Assembly (NCBI GenBank): GCA_003151235.1
Contig: PLWZ01000067.1
Location: forward strand, 2,363-66,362
From: Acidimicrobiaceae bacterium
GTDB taxonomy: Bacteria; Actinomycetota; Acidimicrobiia; Acidimicrobiales; RAAP-2
DNA length: 64,000 bases
Direction of reading: 5' to 3'
The notes under the pieces are model-generated. The model saw only the letters and a list, made by a program, of their open reading frames with translations, searched no databases and was not told the DNA's origin. Of this stretch, positions 1 through 9,425 are shown piece after piece; position 1 is the stretch's first letter; every line of letters begins with the position of its first letter. The position numbers and the translations under genes are program-made.

Positions 1-914
1 ACATGATCACCGGCGCCGCCCAGGTGGACGGGGCCATCCTCGTGGTCTCGGCGACCGACGGCCCGATGCCCCAGACCCGTGAGCACGTCGTGCTGGCCCG
101 CCAGGTCGGCGTCCCCTCGATCGTGGTCGCCCTCAACAAGGCCGACATGGTCGACGACGAGGAGCTCTTGGACCTGGTCGAGCTTGAGGTACGCGAGCTG
201 CTCTCCGAGTACGAGTTCCCGGGCGACGACACCCCGGTCATCCGGGTCAGCGCACTGAAGGCGTTGGAGGGCGACCCCGAGTGGACGCCCAAGATCACCG
301 AGCTCATGGAGGCCGTGGACAGCTTCATCCCCGAGCCCGTCCGCGACGTCGACAAGCCCTTCCAGATGCCGGTCGAGGACGTCATGTCCATCACCGGCCG
401 TGGGACGGTCGTCACCGGCAAGATCGAGCAGGGCGTGGTCAAGGTGGGCGACCAGGTCGAGATCGTGGGGCTCCGCGACACCCAGACGTCCGTCGTGACC
501 GGGATCGAGATGTTCCGCCGGTCGCTCGACGAAGGCCGGGCCGGGGACAACGCCGGCTGCCTGCTCCGTGGGACGAAGAAGGAGGACGTCGAGCGCGGCC
601 AGGTGCTGTGCAAGCCGGGCTCCATCACCCCGCACACCAACTTCGAGGCCAACGTCTACACCCTGACCAAGGAGGAGGGCGGCCGCCACAAGCCGTTCTT
701 CAACAACTACCGACCCCAGTTCTACTTCCGGACCACCGACGTGACCGGGTCGATCACCCTTCCGAGTGGCACCGAGATGGTCATGCCCGGTGACACCACC
801 GAGATGACGGTCGAGTTGGGCAAGCCGATCGCCATGGAAGAGGGCCTGCGATTCGCCATCCGCGAGGGTGGGCGAACCGTCGGCGCCGGCCGCGTCACCA
901 AGATCCTCAAGTAG
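1..914 (+). CDS. tuf: Elongation factor Tu, 5' end outside the window
   Basis: Translation GTPase that delivers aminoacyl-tRNA to the ribosomal A site. The 303 visible residues match the family from just after switch II to the C-terminus; roughly the first 90 residues, with the P-loop, lie upstream of the window. The guanine-specificity motif NKAD is at nt 135-146. The domain 2 signature [13 protein letters not shown] follows, and domain 3 ends in KILK at a TAG stop. The apparent ATG at base 3 is an internal Met, so the reading frame is open to the window edge. It sits 20 bp before rpsJ, the usual end-of-str-operon arrangement. Confidence 0.97.
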   Translation, partial: MITGAAQVDGAILVVSATDGPMPQTREHVVLARQVGVPSIVVALNKADMVDDEELLDLVELEVRELLSEYEFPGDDTPVIRVSALKALEGDPEWTPKITELMEAVDSFIPEPVRDVDKPFQMPVEDVMSITGRGTVVTGKIEQGVVKVGDQVEIVGLRDTQTSVVTGIEMFRRSLDEGRAGDNAGCLLRGTKKEDVERGQVLCKPGSITPHTNFEANVYTLTKEEGGRHKPFFNNYRPQFYFRTTDVTGSITLPSGTEMVMPGDTTEMTVELGKPIAMEEGLRFAIREGGRTVGAGRVTKILK

Positions 915-934
915 TCGGTCGAGCGAGCGTCATC

Positions 935-1261
935 ATGGCCGAGGGCCCCCGTCAGAAGATCCGGATCCGGCTCAAGGCCTACGACCACGAGATCCTCGAC
1001 CAGTCGACGGAGAAGATCGTGCAAACGGTCCTCCGCACCCAGGCCAAGGTCCACGGCCCGGTGCCGCTGCCGACCGACAAGCACCGCTACACGGTGATCC
1101 GGTCCCCGCACAAGTACAAGGACTCCCGGGAGCACTTCGAGATGCGGGTCCACAAGCGCCTGGTCGACATCGTCGAGCACACGCCGAAGACGGTCGACTC
1201 GCTCCAACGCCTCGACCTGCCCGCCGGCGTCGACATCGAGATCAAGATCCAGAACGCCTGA
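935..1261 (+). CDS. rpsJ: 30S ribosomal protein S10
   Basis: Small-subunit head protein that also binds NusB in antitermination complexes. The product is 108 residues, close to the usual 101-105. It contains the family stretches [16 protein letters not shown] and [15 protein letters not shown]. The ATG start follows tuf by 20 bp without a strong Shine-Dalgarno. Unusually for an S10 cluster, the next gene (rplC) begins only 284 bp later, so rpsJ may be transcribed mainly with tuf. Confidence 0.97.
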   Translation: MAEGPRQKIRIRLKAYDHEILDQSTEKIVQTVLRTQAKVHGPVPLPTDKHRYTVIRSPHKYKDSREHFEMRVHKRLVDIVEHTPKTVDSLQRLDLPAGVDIEIKIQNA

Positions 1262-1545
1262 GCCGCCGGGCCCGACCGGCCGGGGGACACGGTCGGTGTG
1301 GGGTCGCGAGGCGGCCGATCGGCCCTGGCGGGGCCATTCGGCGGTGGTGTAGCCTGTCCTTTCGGGCCGAATTCGGTCCGACCGGTGACCTCGACGGGTC
1401 GCCACCCCTAACAGACGTGCTCGAGCGCCCGGCCATGGGTCGGGGACCTCGGGTCGAAACAGTCGAGCGCTCCGCTCGGGATAACCGGGCGGAGCGTTGG
1501 CATGCACCAGGGTCCTCCGGGGCCCGTTCACGAAAGACGCGCGAA
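1262..1545 (+). promoter_or_regulatory. 284-bp S10-L3 spacer: candidate promoter and structured leader
   Basis: This is the longest non-coding gap inside the ribosomal cluster. A TAGCCT box at 1350-1355 fits a TANNNT -10 hexamer, but no convincing -35 box is visible. A hairpin spans 1466-1498: arms CGCTCCGC (1468-1475) and GCGGAGCG (1489-1496) pair perfectly, extend by an A-T and a G-T pair, and enclose an inner CGG/CCG. It ends 47 bases before the rplC start and lacks a T-run. I infer a leader for the rplC operon, possibly an r-protein autoregulatory site. No coding sequence is supported here. Confidence 0.4.
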
Positions 1546-2211
1546 GTGGCTACCAAGGCGATCGTCGGCGAGAAGGTCGGCATGACCCAGGTCTGGGACG
1601 ACCAGAACCGTGCCATCCCGGTGACGGTGCTGCGCGTCGCGCCCGTGCGGGTGGTCCAGGTGAAGACCCCGGAAAAGGAGGGCTACTCGGCCCTCCAGGT
1701 CACCTACGGCTTCCGCCGGCGCAACACACTGAACAAGCCGACCGACGGCCACTACACGGCCGCCGGCGTCGAGCCCGGCCGGCGCCTCGTCGAGCTCCGC
1801 CTGGACGACATCAGCGACTTCACCGTCGGCCAGCAGCTCTCGGCCGATCTGTGGAGCCCCGGCGAGCGGGTGGATGCCATCGCGGTCAGCAAGGGCAAAG
1901 GCTTCGCCGGCGCCATGAAGCGACACAACTTCAAGGGCCAGGGCGCCGCGCACGGCAACCACAAGCACCACCGGGCCCCCGGCTCGATCGGCGCCTGCGC
2001 AACGCCGTCGCGCGTGTTCAAGGGCACCCGGATGGCCGGCCGGATGGGGGCCCGCCAGGTCACCGCGCTCAACCTCCAGATCGTCTCCGCCGACCCCGAG
2101 CGCGAGCTGGTGCTCGTGAAGGGCGCCATCCCGGGCCCCCGGGGCGGCATGGTCGTCCTGCGCAACTCGGTCAAGGCGCCTTCGCCTGCCGCCAACGGGA
2201 GCACACGGTGA
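1546..2211 (+). CDS. rplC: 50S ribosomal protein L3
   Basis: Early-assembly 50S protein reaching the peptidyl-transferase centre. The start is the GTG at 1546 (V-A-T-K-A-I-V-G-E-K), chosen because the family N-terminus KAIVGEKVGMTQVWD follows directly; the same frame stays open upstream but has no homology there. The product is 221 residues. The conserved loop containing GHNKHH-like sequence (HGNHKHHRAPGSIG) and GRMGARQVT are present. The stop overlaps the rplD start (GTGA), which implies translational coupling. Confidence 0.96.
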   Translation: MATKAIVGEKVGMTQVWDDQNRAIPVTVLRVAPVRVVQVKTPEKEGYSALQVTYGFRRRNTLNKPTDGHYTAAGVEPGRRLVELRLDDISDFTVGQQLSADLWSPGERVDAIAVSKGKGFAGAMKRHNFKGQGAAHGNHKHHRAPGSIGACATPSRVFKGTRMAGRMGARQVTALNLQIVSADPERELVLVKGAIPGPRGGMVVLRNSVKAPSPAANGSTR

Positions 2212-2906
2212 GCCCGGCGACCAAGAGCGCGCTACGCGGCCCGGTCCGCAAGGAACGGCCCGACCCCGTCGAGCGCCAGGTCACCCGCCGCGACGTCACC
2301 GGCACCGAGCTCGGCCAGGTCACCCTCGAGCCAACCATCTTCGGGATCGAGCCCAACGAGGCCGTCCTGCACCAGGTCGTCACGGCCCAGCTGGCCGCGG
2401 CCCGCTCGGGCACGCAGGCCACCAAGACCCGGGCCGAGGTACGGGGGGGCGGCGCCAAGCCCTACAACCAGAAGGGCACCGGCCGGGCCCGCCAGGGCTC
2501 GACGAGGGCACCCCACTATTCGGGCGGCGGCGTGGCGCTCGGGCCGAAACCGCGTAGCTACCGCCAGCGGACGCCCAAGAAGATGGTGCGCCTGGCGCTC
2601 TACTCGGCCCTGTCCGACCGGGCCGCCGACGACCGCATCGTGCTGATCGACCGGTGGCCGTGGGAGCTGCCGAAGACGAAGGACGCGCTCGAGGCGCTCG
2701 AGGCGCTCGACCTGGGCGGCCGCGTGCTCGCGGTGCTCTCCCACGACGACATCGTGGCCGACCACTCCTTCTCCAACCTGCCCGAGGTGGACACCGTGCT
2801 CGCGAGCGAGCTCGCCGCCTACGACATCCTCCGCTCCGACTGGGTCGTCTTCACCGACAAGACCCTCCCGGGCGCGCCGGGCGAAGAGGGTGGCGCCGAT
2901 GCGTGA
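2208..2906 (+). CDS. rplD: 50S ribosomal protein L4
   Basis: Exit-tunnel protein, and in enterobacteria the autoregulator of the S10 operon. The GTG start at 2208 overlaps the rplC stop by 4 bases, and the product is 232 residues. The tunnel-loop region shows the family motif KPYNQKGTGRARQGSTRAPH. The first ~45 residues are a poorly conserved, charged N-terminal segment somewhat longer than in E. coli L4. The 3' end overlaps the start region of rplW. Confidence 0.96.
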   Translation: MSPATKSALRGPVRKERPDPVERQVTRRDVTGTELGQVTLEPTIFGIEPNEAVLHQVVTAQLAAARSGTQATKTRAEVRGGGAKPYNQKGTGRARQGSTRAPHYSGGGVALGPKPRSYRQRTPKKMVRLALYSALSDRAADDRIVLIDRWPWELPKTKDALEALEALDLGGRVLAVLSHDDIVADHSFSNLPEVDTVLASELAAYDILRSDWVVFTDKTLPGAPGEEGGADA

Positions 2907-3189
2907 CGCCGGAGCGATCCTGATCCGCCCGGTCGTGTCCGAGAAGACCTACGGGCTGATGGACCAGAACGTCTACGTGTTCGTGGTCGACCCGCGCTCG
3001 ACGAAGATCGAGATCCGCCACGCGGTGGAGCAGGCCTTCGGGGTGAAGGTCGACAACGTGAACACGCTCAACCGCAAGGGCAAGACGACCCGCAACCGCC
3101 GCACCAACACGCCCGGCAAGCGCCCCAACACGAAGCGCGCCTTCGTGACGTTGCACGCGGGCGACAAGATCGATCTCTTCGAGAGCTGA
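2899..3189 (+). CDS. rplW: 50S ribosomal protein L23
   Basis: Rim protein of the polypeptide exit and docking site of trigger factor and SRP. I chose the ATG at 2899 ([16 protein letters not shown], 96 residues) because AGAGGG-like purines at 2885-2890 lie about 8 bases upstream. A GTG at 2890 in the same frame would add three residues. The core [13 protein letters not shown] and the basic loop rich in Lys and Arg are typical. It overlaps the end of rplD by 8 bases. Confidence 0.95.
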   Translation: MRDAGAILIRPVVSEKTYGLMDQNVYVFVVDPRSTKIEIRHAVEQAFGVKVDNVNTLNRKGKTTRNRRTNTPGKRPNTKRAFVTLHAGDKIDLFES

Positions 3190-3199
3190 GGATCATCGA

Positions 3200-4036
3200 A
3201 TGCCCGTCCGCTCGAGAAAGCCCACCAGTCCGGGACGCCGGTTCCAGAGCGTCGCCGACTTCTCCGAGATCACCCGCGACCGCCCGGAGCGCTCGCTCGT
3301 CGCGCCGCTGCCGGGCAGCGGCGGCCGCAACAACTACGGCCGCAAGACGGCCCGCCACCGTGGGGGCGGGCACAAGCGCCAGTACCGGATCGTCGACTTC
3401 CGTCGGGACAAGGACGGCGTGCCGGCCAAGGTGGCCGCAATCGAATACGACCCGAACCGCAACGCCCGCATCGCGCTGCTCCACTACGCGGACGGCGAGA
3501 AACGCTACATCCTCGCCCCGGCCCAGGTGAAGGTCGGCGACACGCTCCAGAGCGGCCAGGGCTCGGAGATCCGGCCGGGCAACGCCCTGCCGATGCGCTA
3601 CATCCCGGTCGGCTCGGTGATCCACAACGTGGAGTTGCGCCCGGGCGGTGGCGGCAAGATGGCCAGGGGCGCCGGCATGAGCATCCAGCTGGTCGCGAAG
3701 GACGGCGGGTTCGCCACCCTTCGGCTGCCCTCGACCGAGATGCGCCGCGTCTCCATCGACTGCCGGGCCACGCTCGGAGTCGTCGGGAACTCCGAGGCCG
3801 AGCTGATCAAGGTGGGCAAGGCCGGGCGGAACCGCTGGAAGGGCATCCGCCCCCAGTCCCGCGGCGTGGCCATGAACCCGGTCGACCACCCGCTCGGTGG
3901 CGGCGAGGGGAAGTCGTCGGGTGGCCGCCACCCGGTGTCCCCGTGGGGCAAGCCGGAGGGCCGGACCAGGTCCCGACACAAGGAATCCGACAAGTTGATC
4001 ATCCGCCGCCGCCGCAAGCGCGGGGCAAGGCGCTAA
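3200..4036 (+). CDS. rplB: 50S ribosomal protein L2
   Basis: Primary 23S rRNA-binding protein needed for subunit association and peptidyl transfer. At 278 residues it has the usual length. The conserved C-terminal segment [20 protein letters not shown] includes the His equivalent to the essential residue near the peptidyl-transferase centre. The N-terminal [16 protein letters not shown] motif is also intact. The gene follows rplW by 10 bp in one operon. Confidence 0.98.
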   Translation: MPVRSRKPTSPGRRFQSVADFSEITRDRPERSLVAPLPGSGGRNNYGRKTARHRGGGHKRQYRIVDFRRDKDGVPAKVAAIEYDPNRNARIALLHYADGEKRYILAPAQVKVGDTLQSGQGSEIRPGNALPMRYIPVGSVIHNVELRPGGGGKMARGAGMSIQLVAKDGGFATLRLPSTEMRRVSIDCRATLGVVGNSEAELIKVGKAGRNRWKGIRPQSRGVAMNPVDHPLGGGEGKSSGGRHPVSPWGKPEGRTRSRHKESDKLIIRRRRKRGARR

Positions 4037-4048
4037 GGGGACCGAAGA

Positions 4049-4327
4049 ATGCCGCGCAGCCTGAAGAAGGGACCCTTCGTCGACGACCATCTGTTGAAGA
4101 AGGTCGACGCCCTGAACTCGACCGGGGAGAAGCGGGTCATCAAGACCTGGTCGAGGCGATCCACGATCATCCCCGACATGGTCGGCCACACCATCGCGGT
4201 CCACGACGGACGCCGGCACGTGCCCGTGTACGTGACCGAGTCAATGGTCGGCCACAAGCTCGGCGAGTTCGCTCTCACGAGGACGTTCCGGTTCCACGCC
4301 GGCCAAGAACGCGCAGGTCGGCGATAG
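4049..4327 (+). CDS. rpsS: 30S ribosomal protein S19
   Basis: Small-subunit head protein that pairs with S13 and contacts 16S rRNA and the A-site finger. The 92 residues begin [18 protein letters not shown], the canonical N-terminus, and contain the [22 protein letters not shown] family block. The TAG stop is followed immediately by the rplV ATG. Confidence 0.98.
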   Translation: MPRSLKKGPFVDDHLLKKVDALNSTGEKRVIKTWSRRSTIIPDMVGHTIAVHDGRRHVPVYVTESMVGHKLGEFALTRTFRFHAGQERAGRR

Positions 4328-5029
4328 ATGCCGGGCGCCAAGACCAATGAGCGGCCCGGCACCCGGGCCGTCCTGCGGCACTCTTCTATCTCGGCCTCCA
4401 AGGCCCGCCAGGTCCTCGACCTCATCCGGGGCAAGGACGCCGACATCGCCGCCCAGATCCTGCGGGCCACCCCGCGGATGGCCGCCGAGGCCGTCGGCAA
4501 GGTGCTGGCCTCGGCCGTCGCCAACGCGGTCCACAACGACGGGCTCGATGCAGAGGACCTCTACGTCTCGGCCTGCTACGCCGACGAGTCGGCAACGCTC
4601 AAGCGTTGGCGGCCCCGGGCGCGTGGACGGGCCACGCGGATCCGCAAGCGGACCTGCCACGTGACAGTGATCGTCAGCCGGATGGACGACGAGCGCCTGG
4701 CCCGAAGGCGGGCCGAGCGCGACGCCACCCAGGCCCGCCGGTCCCGCCGGGTCACCGAGTCGAGGCGCCGGGCCGACCTCTCCGGTCGCCTGACCCGCCG
4801 CCGGGCCGCCCAGGCCGAGGCCGAAGAGGCCCGGTTGGCCGAGGCCGAAGCGGAGCTCGACGAGTTGCAGGAAACCGATCTCGAGGACGAGGACGAGGAC
4901 GTCGAGGACGTCGTTGACGATGACGAGGCCGACGCGGCCGACGAAGAGGACGAGAACGAAGACGAGGACGAAGACGAAGAGGGCACCGACGGCGAGCCGG
5001 ACGACGCCGACGAGGAGAAAGACAGCTAA
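4328..5029 (+). CDS. rplV: 50S ribosomal protein L22 with long acidic C-terminal tail
   Basis: Exit-tunnel protein whose loop, with L4, forms the tunnel constriction. Residues 1 to about 117 form a normal L22 ([12 protein letters not shown], then the tunnel beta-hairpin [12 protein letters not shown]). Residues 118-233 double the protein: first an Arg/Ala-rich helical-looking stretch, then about 60 residues that are almost entirely Asp and Glu. Ordinary L22 is 110-130 residues. The start directly abuts the rpsS stop, and the last base is shared with the rpsC start. The tail is coding by context, because rpsC continues the operon right after it. Confidence 0.95.
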   Translation: MPGAKTNERPGTRAVLRHSSISASKARQVLDLIRGKDADIAAQILRATPRMAAEAVGKVLASAVANAVHNDGLDAEDLYVSACYADESATLKRWRPRARGRATRIRKRTCHVTVIVSRMDDERLARRRAERDATQARRSRRVTESRRRADLSGRLTRRRAAQAEAEEARLAEAEAELDELQETDLEDEDEDVEDVVDDDEADAADEEDENEDEDEDEEGTDGEPDDADEEKDS

Positions 5030-6084
5030 TGGGTCAAAAGGTCAACCCCTACGGGTTCCGGCTCGGTATCACCACCGATTGGAAGTCGCGGTGGTTCGAA
5101 GAACGCCGCTACCGGGAGTTCGTAGTCGAGGACTGGCGTATCCGCGACTACCTCATGTCGCAGCTGGAGGCCGCCGCGGTCAGCCGGATCGAGGTCGAGC
5201 GCACGCGTGACCGCGTCCGCGTCGACATCCACACGGCGCGCCCGGGCATCGTCATTGGCCGGCGCGGCTCGGAGGCCGACCGCCTGAAGAAGAAGCTCGA
5301 GGAGATCACCGGGCTGCCCAATCGGATCCAGCTCAACATCCAAGAGATCAAACGGCCCGAGCTCGACGCGGCGTTGATCGCCCAGGGGATCTGCGACCAG
5401 CTGGTTCGCCGGGTCGCCTTCCGCCGGGCCATGAAGCGGGCCATCCAGACCGTGCAGAAGGCCGGCGCCCAGGGCGTCCGCGTCCAGTGCTCGGGTCGCC
5501 TCGGCGGCTCGGAGATGGCCCGCAAGGAGTCATACCGCGAGGGCCGGGTGCCGTTGCACACGCTGCGCGCCGACGTCGACTACGGCTTCCGGGAGGCCAG
5601 GACCACCGCCGGCCGCGTCGGGGTGAAGGTCTGGATCTACAAGGGCGACATCCTGCCCTACAAGGTCTCGATCGACGACAAGATCACCCGCGAGGCCGCG
5701 ATGGCGGTCGGGGAGACCTCCGGCCAATCCGGTCCCCGCCGGCTCATCACCGCCGGCGGTGGGCGCCGCCGGATCGAGCAGGGCGAGCCGGGCAGCGCGC
5801 TCGACGAGGGGCTCGAAGACGTCCTTGAGGACGAGGTCATCGAAGAGGTCGTGGAGGAAGTGGTCGAAGAGGAAGTCGTCGAAGAGGTCGTCGAGCCTCC
5901 CGCTGCCGTCGCGCCCGAGGGCGAGGAGGCACCGGCCGAACCCGAGACGCCCGCCCGCGACCTGCTCGAGCTGCCGACCGAACCCGACGACCTGGAGCGC
6001 CAGTTGGCCCAGGACGAGCAAATGGAGCGGCAGACCCGCCACGAGCACCACGAGACCCCGCACTTCCGCCGAGAGGCCGACTGA
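5029..6084 (+). CDS. rpsC: 30S ribosomal protein S3 with acidic C-terminal tail
   Basis: Protein at the mRNA entry channel with helicase-like function. It starts [20 protein letters not shown] and carries a KH domain with [16 protein letters not shown]. The folded part ends near residue 224 ([14 protein letters not shown]). Residues 225-351 are a low-complexity tail with a Val/Glu-rich repeat ([18 protein letters not shown]) and further acidic sequence. Most bacterial S3 proteins are 210-280 residues, so this one is unusually long. The ATG shares one base with the rplV stop. Confidence 0.95.
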   Translation: MGQKVNPYGFRLGITTDWKSRWFEERRYREFVVEDWRIRDYLMSQLEAAAVSRIEVERTRDRVRVDIHTARPGIVIGRRGSEADRLKKKLEEITGLPNRIQLNIQEIKRPELDAALIAQGICDQLVRRVAFRRAMKRAIQTVQKAGAQGVRVQCSGRLGGSEMARKESYREGRVPLHTLRADVDYGFREARTTAGRVGVKVWIYKGDILPYKVSIDDKITREAAMAVGETSGQSGPRRLITAGGGRRRIEQGEPGSALDEGLEDVLEDEVIEEVVEEVVEEEVVEEVVEPPAAVAPEGEEAPAEPETPARDLLELPTEPDDLERQLAQDEQMERQTRHEHHETPHFRREAD

Positions 6085-6085
6085 C

Positions 6086-6523
6086 GTGCTGATGCCCCGC
6101 AAGGTCCGTCATCGCAAGCAGCAGCGCGGCCGTCTCCGCGGTGTCTCGAAGGGTGGCACGACCATCAACTTCGGCGACTTCGGGATCCAGGCACTCGAAC
6201 CGGGCTGGATCACGGCCCGCCAGATCGAGGCCGCCCGAATCGCCATGACCCGCCACGTGAAGCGTGGTGGGAAGGTCTGGATCCGGATCTTCCCGGACAA
6301 GCCGGTGACCGAGAAGCCCGCCGAGACGCGCATGGGCTCGGGCAAGGGAAACCCCGAGCACTGGGTCGCGGTCGTCCGCCCCGGCCGCATGCTGTTCGAG
6401 CTCTCCGGCGTGGAAACCCCGCTCGCACGCGCCGCCATGGAGCGGGCGATCCAGAAGCTGCCCATCAAGGCCCGCTTCGTCGTCCGCCCGGGCACCCACG
6501 GCGCCTCCGAGGTGGAGATCTGA
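6086..6523 (+). CDS. rplP: 50S ribosomal protein L16
   Basis: 50S protein at the A-site tRNA elbow. The GTG at 6086 was chosen over the ATG at 6092 because it yields [11 protein letters not shown], matching the canonical MLMPRRVKHRK start, and GAGAGG at 6071-6076 lies 9 bases upstream. The product is 145 residues. [20 protein letters not shown] is the signature region. The stop shares an A with the rpmC start. Confidence 0.96.
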   Translation: MLMPRKVRHRKQQRGRLRGVSKGGTTINFGDFGIQALEPGWITARQIEAARIAMTRHVKRGGKVWIRIFPDKPVTEKPAETRMGSGKGNPEHWVAVVRPGRMLFELSGVETPLARAAMERAIQKLPIKARFVVRPGTHGASEVEI

Positions 6524-7134
6524 TGACCAAGGCGGTGGAGTTCTTCACCATGGACGGCGACGAGCTGGAGAACCGGCTCGTCGAGGCTCGTCGCGAGCTG
6601 CTCAACCTTCGGTTCCAGCTCGCCACGGGCCAGCTGGACAACGTGTCCCAGCTGAAGTCGGTCCGGCGCGACGTTGCCCGGATCCTGACCGTGCTGCGCG
6701 AGATGGAGATCGCCGAGTCCGAGGGGATCGCGTTCGAGGCACCGGCTCCCCAGCCCGCCCGGGTGAGGGCCCAACGCCGCGCCCGCGAGCTCGAGGAGAC
6801 AGGCCTCGAGGCCGGCGACGAGGCGGCCGAGCCGATCCCGGCGCCGGCGCGCCCGGCCCGGAAGGTCGTCAAGGTCGAAGAGGTCGAAGAGGTCGAAGAG
6901 GTCCAAGAGGTCGAAGAGGTCACGGACGAGCCCGCCGAGATAGCGGCAGAGGACGAACCCGAAGCCGAGGAGCCCGACGGTGAGCCGGCTCCCGCTCGGG
7001 GACGGGGTCGCCGCCGCAGGGCCGAAGCCGCAGACGAAGTCGCAGAGGCGCCCAAGAGTTCGACTCGGATCCGGGGTCGGCGCCGCAAGGCCGAGGATAC
7101 CGCCGACCAGCCGTCGGCCGACGAGGAGCAGTGA
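6523..7134 (+). CDS. rpmC: 50S ribosomal protein L29 with about 135-residue charged extension
   Basis: Coiled-coil protein at the tunnel exit next to L23. Residues 1 to about 65 are the whole normal L29 ([23 protein letters not shown], then [14 protein letters not shown]). The remaining ~135 residues alternate Ala/Pro, Glu-rich and Arg-rich segments, including a run of E-E-V triplets encoded by 9-base repeats near 6877-6920. L29 is normally 60-80 residues. The downstream rpsQ start overlaps its stop, so the long frame is genuinely within the operon. Confidence 0.93.
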   Translation: MTKAVEFFTMDGDELENRLVEARRELLNLRFQLATGQLDNVSQLKSVRRDVARILTVLREMEIAESEGIAFEAPAPQPARVRAQRRARELEETGLEAGDEAAEPIPAPARPARKVVKVEEVEEVEEVQEVEEVTDEPAEIAAEDEPEAEEPDGEPAPARGRGRRRRAEAADEVAEAPKSSTRIRGRRRKAEDTADQPSADEEQ

Positions 7135-7406
7135 TGGCCGACGAAGCCCAGACACGTTTGAACCGCCGGAAGGTCCGCGAGGGCATCGTGGTCTCCGACG
7201 CCATGGAGGCGACGGTCATCGTGGCGGTCGTCGAGCGGGTGCGACATCCCCGCTACGGCAAGACGGTCCAGCGGACCAAGCGCCTCTACGTCCACGACGC
7301 CGAGAACACGGCGAAGGTCGGCGACAAGGTGCGGGTCACCGAGACGCGCCCGCTATCCAAGCTGAAGCGCTGGCGCCTGGCCGAGATCATGGAGCGGGCC
7401 CGATGA
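7134..7406 (+). CDS. rpsQ: 30S ribosomal protein S17
   Basis: Primary 16S rRNA-binding OB-fold protein. The ATG at 7134 is preferred (GAGGAG at 7123-7128, 5 bases upstream); a GTG at 7131 would add one residue. The 90 residues contain [20 protein letters not shown] and the [20 protein letters not shown] block. It overlaps both rpmC (1 base) and rplN (4 bases). Confidence 0.97.
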   Translation: MADEAQTRLNRRKVREGIVVSDAMEATVIVAVVERVRHPRYGKTVQRTKRLYVHDAENTAKVGDKVRVTETRPLSKLKRWRLAEIMERAR

Positions 7407-7771
7407 TCCAGCAGGAGTCGCGGCTTCGCGTCGCCGACAACTCGGGGGCCCGTGAGGTGCTCTGCATCAGGGTCCTCGGTGGCTCACGCCGCCGCTACGC
7501 GTCGATCGGCGACATCTTCGTCGCGACCGTGAAAGACGCCATCCCCGGCGCGGCCGTGAAGAAGGGCGACGTCGTCCGCTGCGTGGTCGTGCGGACGAAG
7601 AAGGAGAAGCGCCGTCCCGACGGCAGCTACATCCGATTCGACGAGAACGCGGCCGTGCTGATCAACGAGCAGCAGCAGCCGCGCGGGACCCGCATCTTCG
7701 GCCCGGTCGGGCGCGAGCTGCGCGACAAGCGGTTCATGCGCATCGTCTCGCTGGCCCCGGAGGTGTTGTGA
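7403..7771 (+). CDS. rplN: 50S ribosomal protein L14
   Basis: Beta-barrel protein at the subunit interface. It is 122 residues, exactly the family length, starting [19 protein letters not shown]. The ATG at 7403 overlaps the rpsQ TGA. The C-terminus [16 protein letters not shown] is canonical. Confidence 0.98.
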   Translation: MIQQESRLRVADNSGAREVLCIRVLGGSRRRYASIGDIFVATVKDAIPGAAVKKGDVVRCVVVRTKKEKRRPDGSYIRFDENAAVLINEQQQPRGTRIFGPVGRELRDKRFMRIVSLAPEVL

Positions 7772-8079
7772 TGCGCATCCGTAAGGGAGATCGCGTCGTC
7801 GTCCGCACCGGAAAGAACCGCGGCCAGCGCGCCGAGGTTGTCCGGACGATGCCGGCCCAGGACAAGGTCGTGCTCGAGGGCGTGAACGTGGCCAAGCGCC
7901 ACACCAAGCCCAAGCGGGCGACCATGCAGGGCGGGATCATCGACAAGTTCATGCCGATGTCGGCCTCGGCCGTGTCGGTGTGGTGCAACGGTCACGGGGG
8001 CCCGGCTCGCGTCGGCGTCAACATCGACGACCAGGGCCGCAAGCAACGCGTGTGCCGGAAGTGCGGGGCCGAGCTGTGA
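7771..8079 (+). CDS. rplX: 50S ribosomal protein L24 with CxxH/CxxC ribbon
   Basis: Assembly-initiator KOW-domain protein near the tunnel exit. The ATG at 7771 is chosen because GGAGG at 7759-7763 lies 7 bases upstream; a GTG at 7768 is also in frame. The 102 residues start [19 protein letters not shown]. The C-terminal part has CNGH and later CRKCG, a possible zinc ribbon in which one usual Cys is His. The stop overlaps the rplE start. Confidence 0.96.
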   Translation: MRIRKGDRVVVRTGKNRGQRAEVVRTMPAQDKVVLEGVNVAKRHTKPKRATMQGGIIDKFMPMSASAVSVWCNGHGGPARVGVNIDDQGRKQRVCRKCGAEL

Positions 8080-8816
8080 CCCCGGACGAGACCGAAGAGA
8101 CGACCGAAGACGCAGTGAGCGAAGAGACGACCGAAGAGGTGAACGAAGAGGCCGAGGAGGCCCCGGCCAAGACGGCCGCGGCTGCGAAGAAGGCCCCGGC
8201 CAAGAAGGCCGCGGCGGCGAAGAAGGCCGCCCCGGCTCGCACCGGGACGGCCACCGCGACGCGAGCCCGTCCCCGGATGAAGGAGCAGTATCTGGCCGAG
8301 TTCCGGGCCCAGCTGCAGGGCGAGCTCGGGCTCGAGAACGTGATGCAGGTTCCGAGGCTCGAGAAGGTCGTCATCAACATGGGGGTCGGCAAGGCAACCC
8401 AGCAGGCCTCCCTCATCGATGGAGCCCAGCGGGACCTCGAGGTGATCTCCGGCCAGAAGCCGATCGTGACCAGGGCCAAGAAATCGATCGCGAGCTTCAA
8501 GCTCCGGGAGGGCAACGCGATCGGGGTCAAGGTGACGCTGCGGGGTGACCGGGCCTGGGAGTTCCTCGACCGCCTGATCAGCATCACCATCCCGAGGATC
8601 CGGGACTTCCGGGGGCTCTCGCCCCGTTCGTTCGACGGCAACGGCAACTACACCTTCGGGGTGACCGAGCAGCTGATCTTCCCCGAGGTCGACTACGACC
8701 GCATCGACCAGGTGCGGGGCATGGACATCACCATCGTGACCACAGCTCGCAACGACGAGGAGGGTCGGGCGTTCCTTCGAGCGTTCGGCTTCCCGTTCCG
8801 ACAGGAGACCCGATAA
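8076..8816 (+). CDS. rplE: 50S ribosomal protein L5 with 67-residue N-terminal extension
   Basis: Central-protuberance protein that binds 5S rRNA. The canonical L5 starts at Met68 ([14 protein letters not shown], nt 8277) and runs 179 residues with VVINMGVG and [15 protein letters not shown]. The frame is open back to a GTG at 8076 that overlaps the rplX stop in the GTGA pattern used throughout this operon, adding 67 residues. These split into a Glu/Thr-rich half and a Lys/Ala-rich half resembling histone H1-like tails. No Shine-Dalgarno precedes 8277. I therefore favour the long form, but an internal start cannot be excluded. Confidence 0.92.
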   Translation: MTPDETEETTEDAVSEETTEEVNEEAEEAPAKTAAAAKKAPAKKAAAAKKAAPARTGTATATRARPRMKEQYLAEFRAQLQGELGLENVMQVPRLEKVVINMGVGKATQQASLIDGAQRDLEVISGQKPIVTRAKKSIASFKLREGNAIGVKVTLRGDRAWEFLDRLISITIPRIRDFRGLSPRSFDGNGNYTFGVTEQLIFPEVDYDRIDQVRGMDITIVTTARNDEEGRAFLRAFGFPFRQETR

Positions 8817-8821
8817 GCAAT

Positions 8822-9007
8822 ATGGCGAAGAAGGCACTCATCCAAAAACAGCAACGGATCCCGAAGTTCAAGGTGCGCGGTTACACGCGCTGCCAGCGGT
8901 GCGGTCGGCCCAAGGCCGTCTTCAAAAAGTTCGGCCTTTGTCGAATCTGCCTCCGCACGATGGTCCATGCCGGCGAGGTGCCGGGCGTGACCAAGTCGAG
9001 CTGGTGA
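8822..9007 (+). CDS. rpsN: 30S ribosomal protein S14, zinc-binding type
   Basis: Small-subunit head protein. It is the short 61-residue zinc form, with CQRCG and CRIC providing the four-Cys site. It begins [19 protein letters not shown]. The gene lies between rplE and rpsH in the usual spc order. Confidence 0.98.
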   Translation: MAKKALIQKQQRIPKFKVRGYTRCQRCGRPKAVFKKFGLCRICLRTMVHAGEVPGVTKSSW

Positions 9008-9020
9008 GGGAGGTGGCGTC

Positions 9021-9425
9021 ATGACAATGACCGACCCAATCGCCGACATGCTGACCCGGATCCGCAACGCGAATTCGGCCCAGTTCGACACCGTGAAGAT
9101 GCCGGGCTCGAAGCTCAAGGAGGCCCTCGCGGCCATCCTCGAGAAGGAGGGCTACATCGCGGGCTTCGAGGTCTCAGAGACCCCGGACAAGCCCGGCTCG
9201 ACCCTCGAGATCACGATGAAGTACGCGGCCGACCGGACGCGGACCATCGCCGGGATCAAGCGCGTCTCCAAGCCCGGCCTGCGCATCTACGCTCAAGCGG
9301 ACCGGATCCCTCGAGTGCTTGGCGGGGTTGGCGTCGCGGTGGTCTCGACCAGCCACGGTCTCATGACCGACCGCGAGGCCCGCAAGCACCACCTGGGTGG
9401 AGAGGTGCTCTGTTATGTCTGGTGA
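9021..9425 (+). CDS. rpsH: 30S ribosomal protein S8
   Basis: 16S rRNA central-domain binder and, in E. coli, translational repressor of the spc operon. It has 134 residues starting [18 protein letters not shown], with GAGGGAGG at 9006-9013 as ribosome binding site. The C-terminus GGEVLCYVW is canonical. Its final codons overlap a 25-codon ORF in another frame. Confidence 0.98.
   Translation: MTMTDPIADMLTRIRNANSAQFDTVKMPGSKLKEALAAILEKEGYIAGFEVSETPDKPGSTLEITMKYAADRTRTIAGIKRVSKPGLRIYAQADRIPRVLGGVGVAVVSTSHGLMTDREARKHHLGGEVLCYVW

Noticed and set aside
5900-6080. Frameshift or read error as the cause of the long S3 tail
   Set aside because: The rplP start lies directly behind the tail with correct spacing and a ribosome binding site, and neighbouring L22 and L29 have similar tails, so an artefact is unlikely.
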